A stretch of DNA of 5,736 nt. Origin: an uncultured Coriobacteriaceae bacterium (GTDB lineage Bacteria > Actinomycetota > Coriobacteriia > Coriobacteriales > Atopobiaceae). The notes beneath the pieces were generated by a model, which worked only from the letters and a program-made list of their open reading frames with translations, was not told where the DNA came from and ran no database searches. Of this stretch, positions 5,196 through 5,736 are shown piece after piece (within the stretch, counting starts at the first letter, position 1; each line of letters begins with the position of its first letter). The stretch is from NCBI GenBank assembly GCA_900552935.1, contig USBN01000061.1, positions 1 through 5,736 of the forward strand, given 5' to 3'. Both the position numbers and the translations under genes were made by a program.

Positions 5196-5736
5196 ATGGC
5201 TGTTACGTTCGAAGGTTACGAGCGCCGCGTTGAGAAGATCAACAAGTGCCTCGCTGACAACGGCATTGCCTCCCTCGAGGAGGCCCTGCAGATCTGCACT
5301 GACAAGGGCTTCAACCCGCGTGAGATCGTCCACAACACGCAGTCCATCGCCTTCCAGAACGCCGAGTGGGCCTACACCCTGGGCTGCGCCCTGGCTGTCA
5401 AGCGCGGCGTCAAGTCCGCTTCCGAGGCTGCTTCCGTGATCGGCGAGGGCATCCAGGCCTTCACCGTCCCCGGCTCCGTCGCTGAGGACCGCAAGGTCGG
5501 TCTCGGCCACGGCAACCTCGGCGCCATGCTGCTCTCCGACGACACCGAGTGCTTCGCGTTCCTCGCCGGCCACGAGTCCTTCGCCGCCGCTGAGGGCGCC
5601 ATCGGCCTGGCCCTCAATGCCAACAAGGCCCGTCAGAAGCCGCTTCGCGTCATCCTGAACGGCCTTGGCAAGGACGCCGCCCAGATCATCGCCCGCATCA
5701 ACGGCTTCACCTACGTGAAGACCCAGTTCGACTACT
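5196..5736 (+). CDS. GGGtGRT-family protein, N-terminal part (runs off the edge)
   Basis: The first 180 residues of a protein of the GGGtGRT family (Pfam family of that name). From memory full members are about 330 residues, so the C-terminal part, including the naming GGGTGRT motif, lies outside the window. Recognised blocks are FEGYERRVEKIN (5-16), IGEGIQAF (82-89), PGSVAEDRKVGLGHGNLGAM (92-111), FLAGHESFAAAEGAIG (122-137), RVILNGLGKDAAQII (151-165) and INGFTYVKTQFDY (168-180). Gly/His-rich blocks such as GHGNLGAM and AGHES look like ligand- or metal-binding loops, but this is inference. Cysteines at 18, 34, 64 and 119 form no CXXC pair. No signal peptide or membrane helix is apparent, so it is probably cytosolic. 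Biochemical function is unknown to me. Its position directly after the Fe-S scaffold suggests a role in making, receiving or using a cluster. Codons are very uniform, consistent with strong expression. The reading frame is open to the last base. Confidence 0.88.
   Translation, partial: MAVTFEGYERRVEKINKCLADNGIASLEEALQICTDKGFNPREIVHNTQSIAFQNAEWAYTLGCALAVKRGVKSASEAASVIGEGIQAFTVPGSVAEDRKVGLGHGNLGAMLLSDDTECFAFLAGHESFAAAEGAIGLALNANKARQKPLRVILNGLGKDAAQIIARINGFTYVKTQFDY

Noticed and set aside
4452..5573. Minus-strand open frame of 373 codons opposite the scaffold and GGGtGRT genes
   Set aside because: Its Leu/Val/Gly/Glu/Asp-rich sequence is the mirror of uniform codon use on the plus strand; both plus-strand proteins are recognised families.

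Overview
The window looks like chromosomal DNA of a high-GC anaerobic actinobacterium. The best guess is Coriobacteriia (Collinsella/Olsenella/Atopobiaceae-like). This rests on strongly G/C-ending codons, actinobacterial-looking protein composition, and the pairing of an IscU/NifU-like scaffold with a GGGtGRT-family protein, a combination typical of strict anaerobes. The genus is an inference. All genes read left to right, and no mobile element, CRISPR array, tRNA or rRNA is visible.

Positions 81-4046 hold a tight three-gene operon. First is an Mrp/NBP35 (ApbC-type) P-loop ATPase that carries or inserts Fe-S clusters. One base later comes a HI0933/BaiN-type flavoprotein. Overlapping its end by 7 bases is a large COG2509-type FAD-dependent dehydrogenase. 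The spacing indicates co-transcription and probably translational coupling. The only upstream sequence available is 80 bases, with a possible -10 box and a near-perfect 11-bp hairpin just before the mrp start.

Positions 4047-4442 are non-coding (about 400 bases). They contain a hairpin directly after the third gene, a convincing intrinsic terminator (4140-4163), a less GC-rich stretch with operator-like repeats (AGTTG-N6-CAACT, three CAACTC copies, CGCGA-N3-TCGCG), a TATGAT -10 candidate, and a leader that can fold into tandem stem-loops ending just before a strong ribosome binding site.

Positions 4443-5736 hold a second operon. It begins with a complete 244-residue IscU/NifU-like Fe-S scaffold protein. 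After 18 bases, with its own strong ribosome binding site, comes a GGGtGRT-family protein that runs off the right edge (180 residues visible). Both show the very uniform codon choice of highly expressed genes. The window thus places an Fe-S carrier ATPase and an Fe-S scaffold in adjacent transcription units. The scaffold/GGGtGRT pair and its structured leader are the best candidates for an undescribed system.
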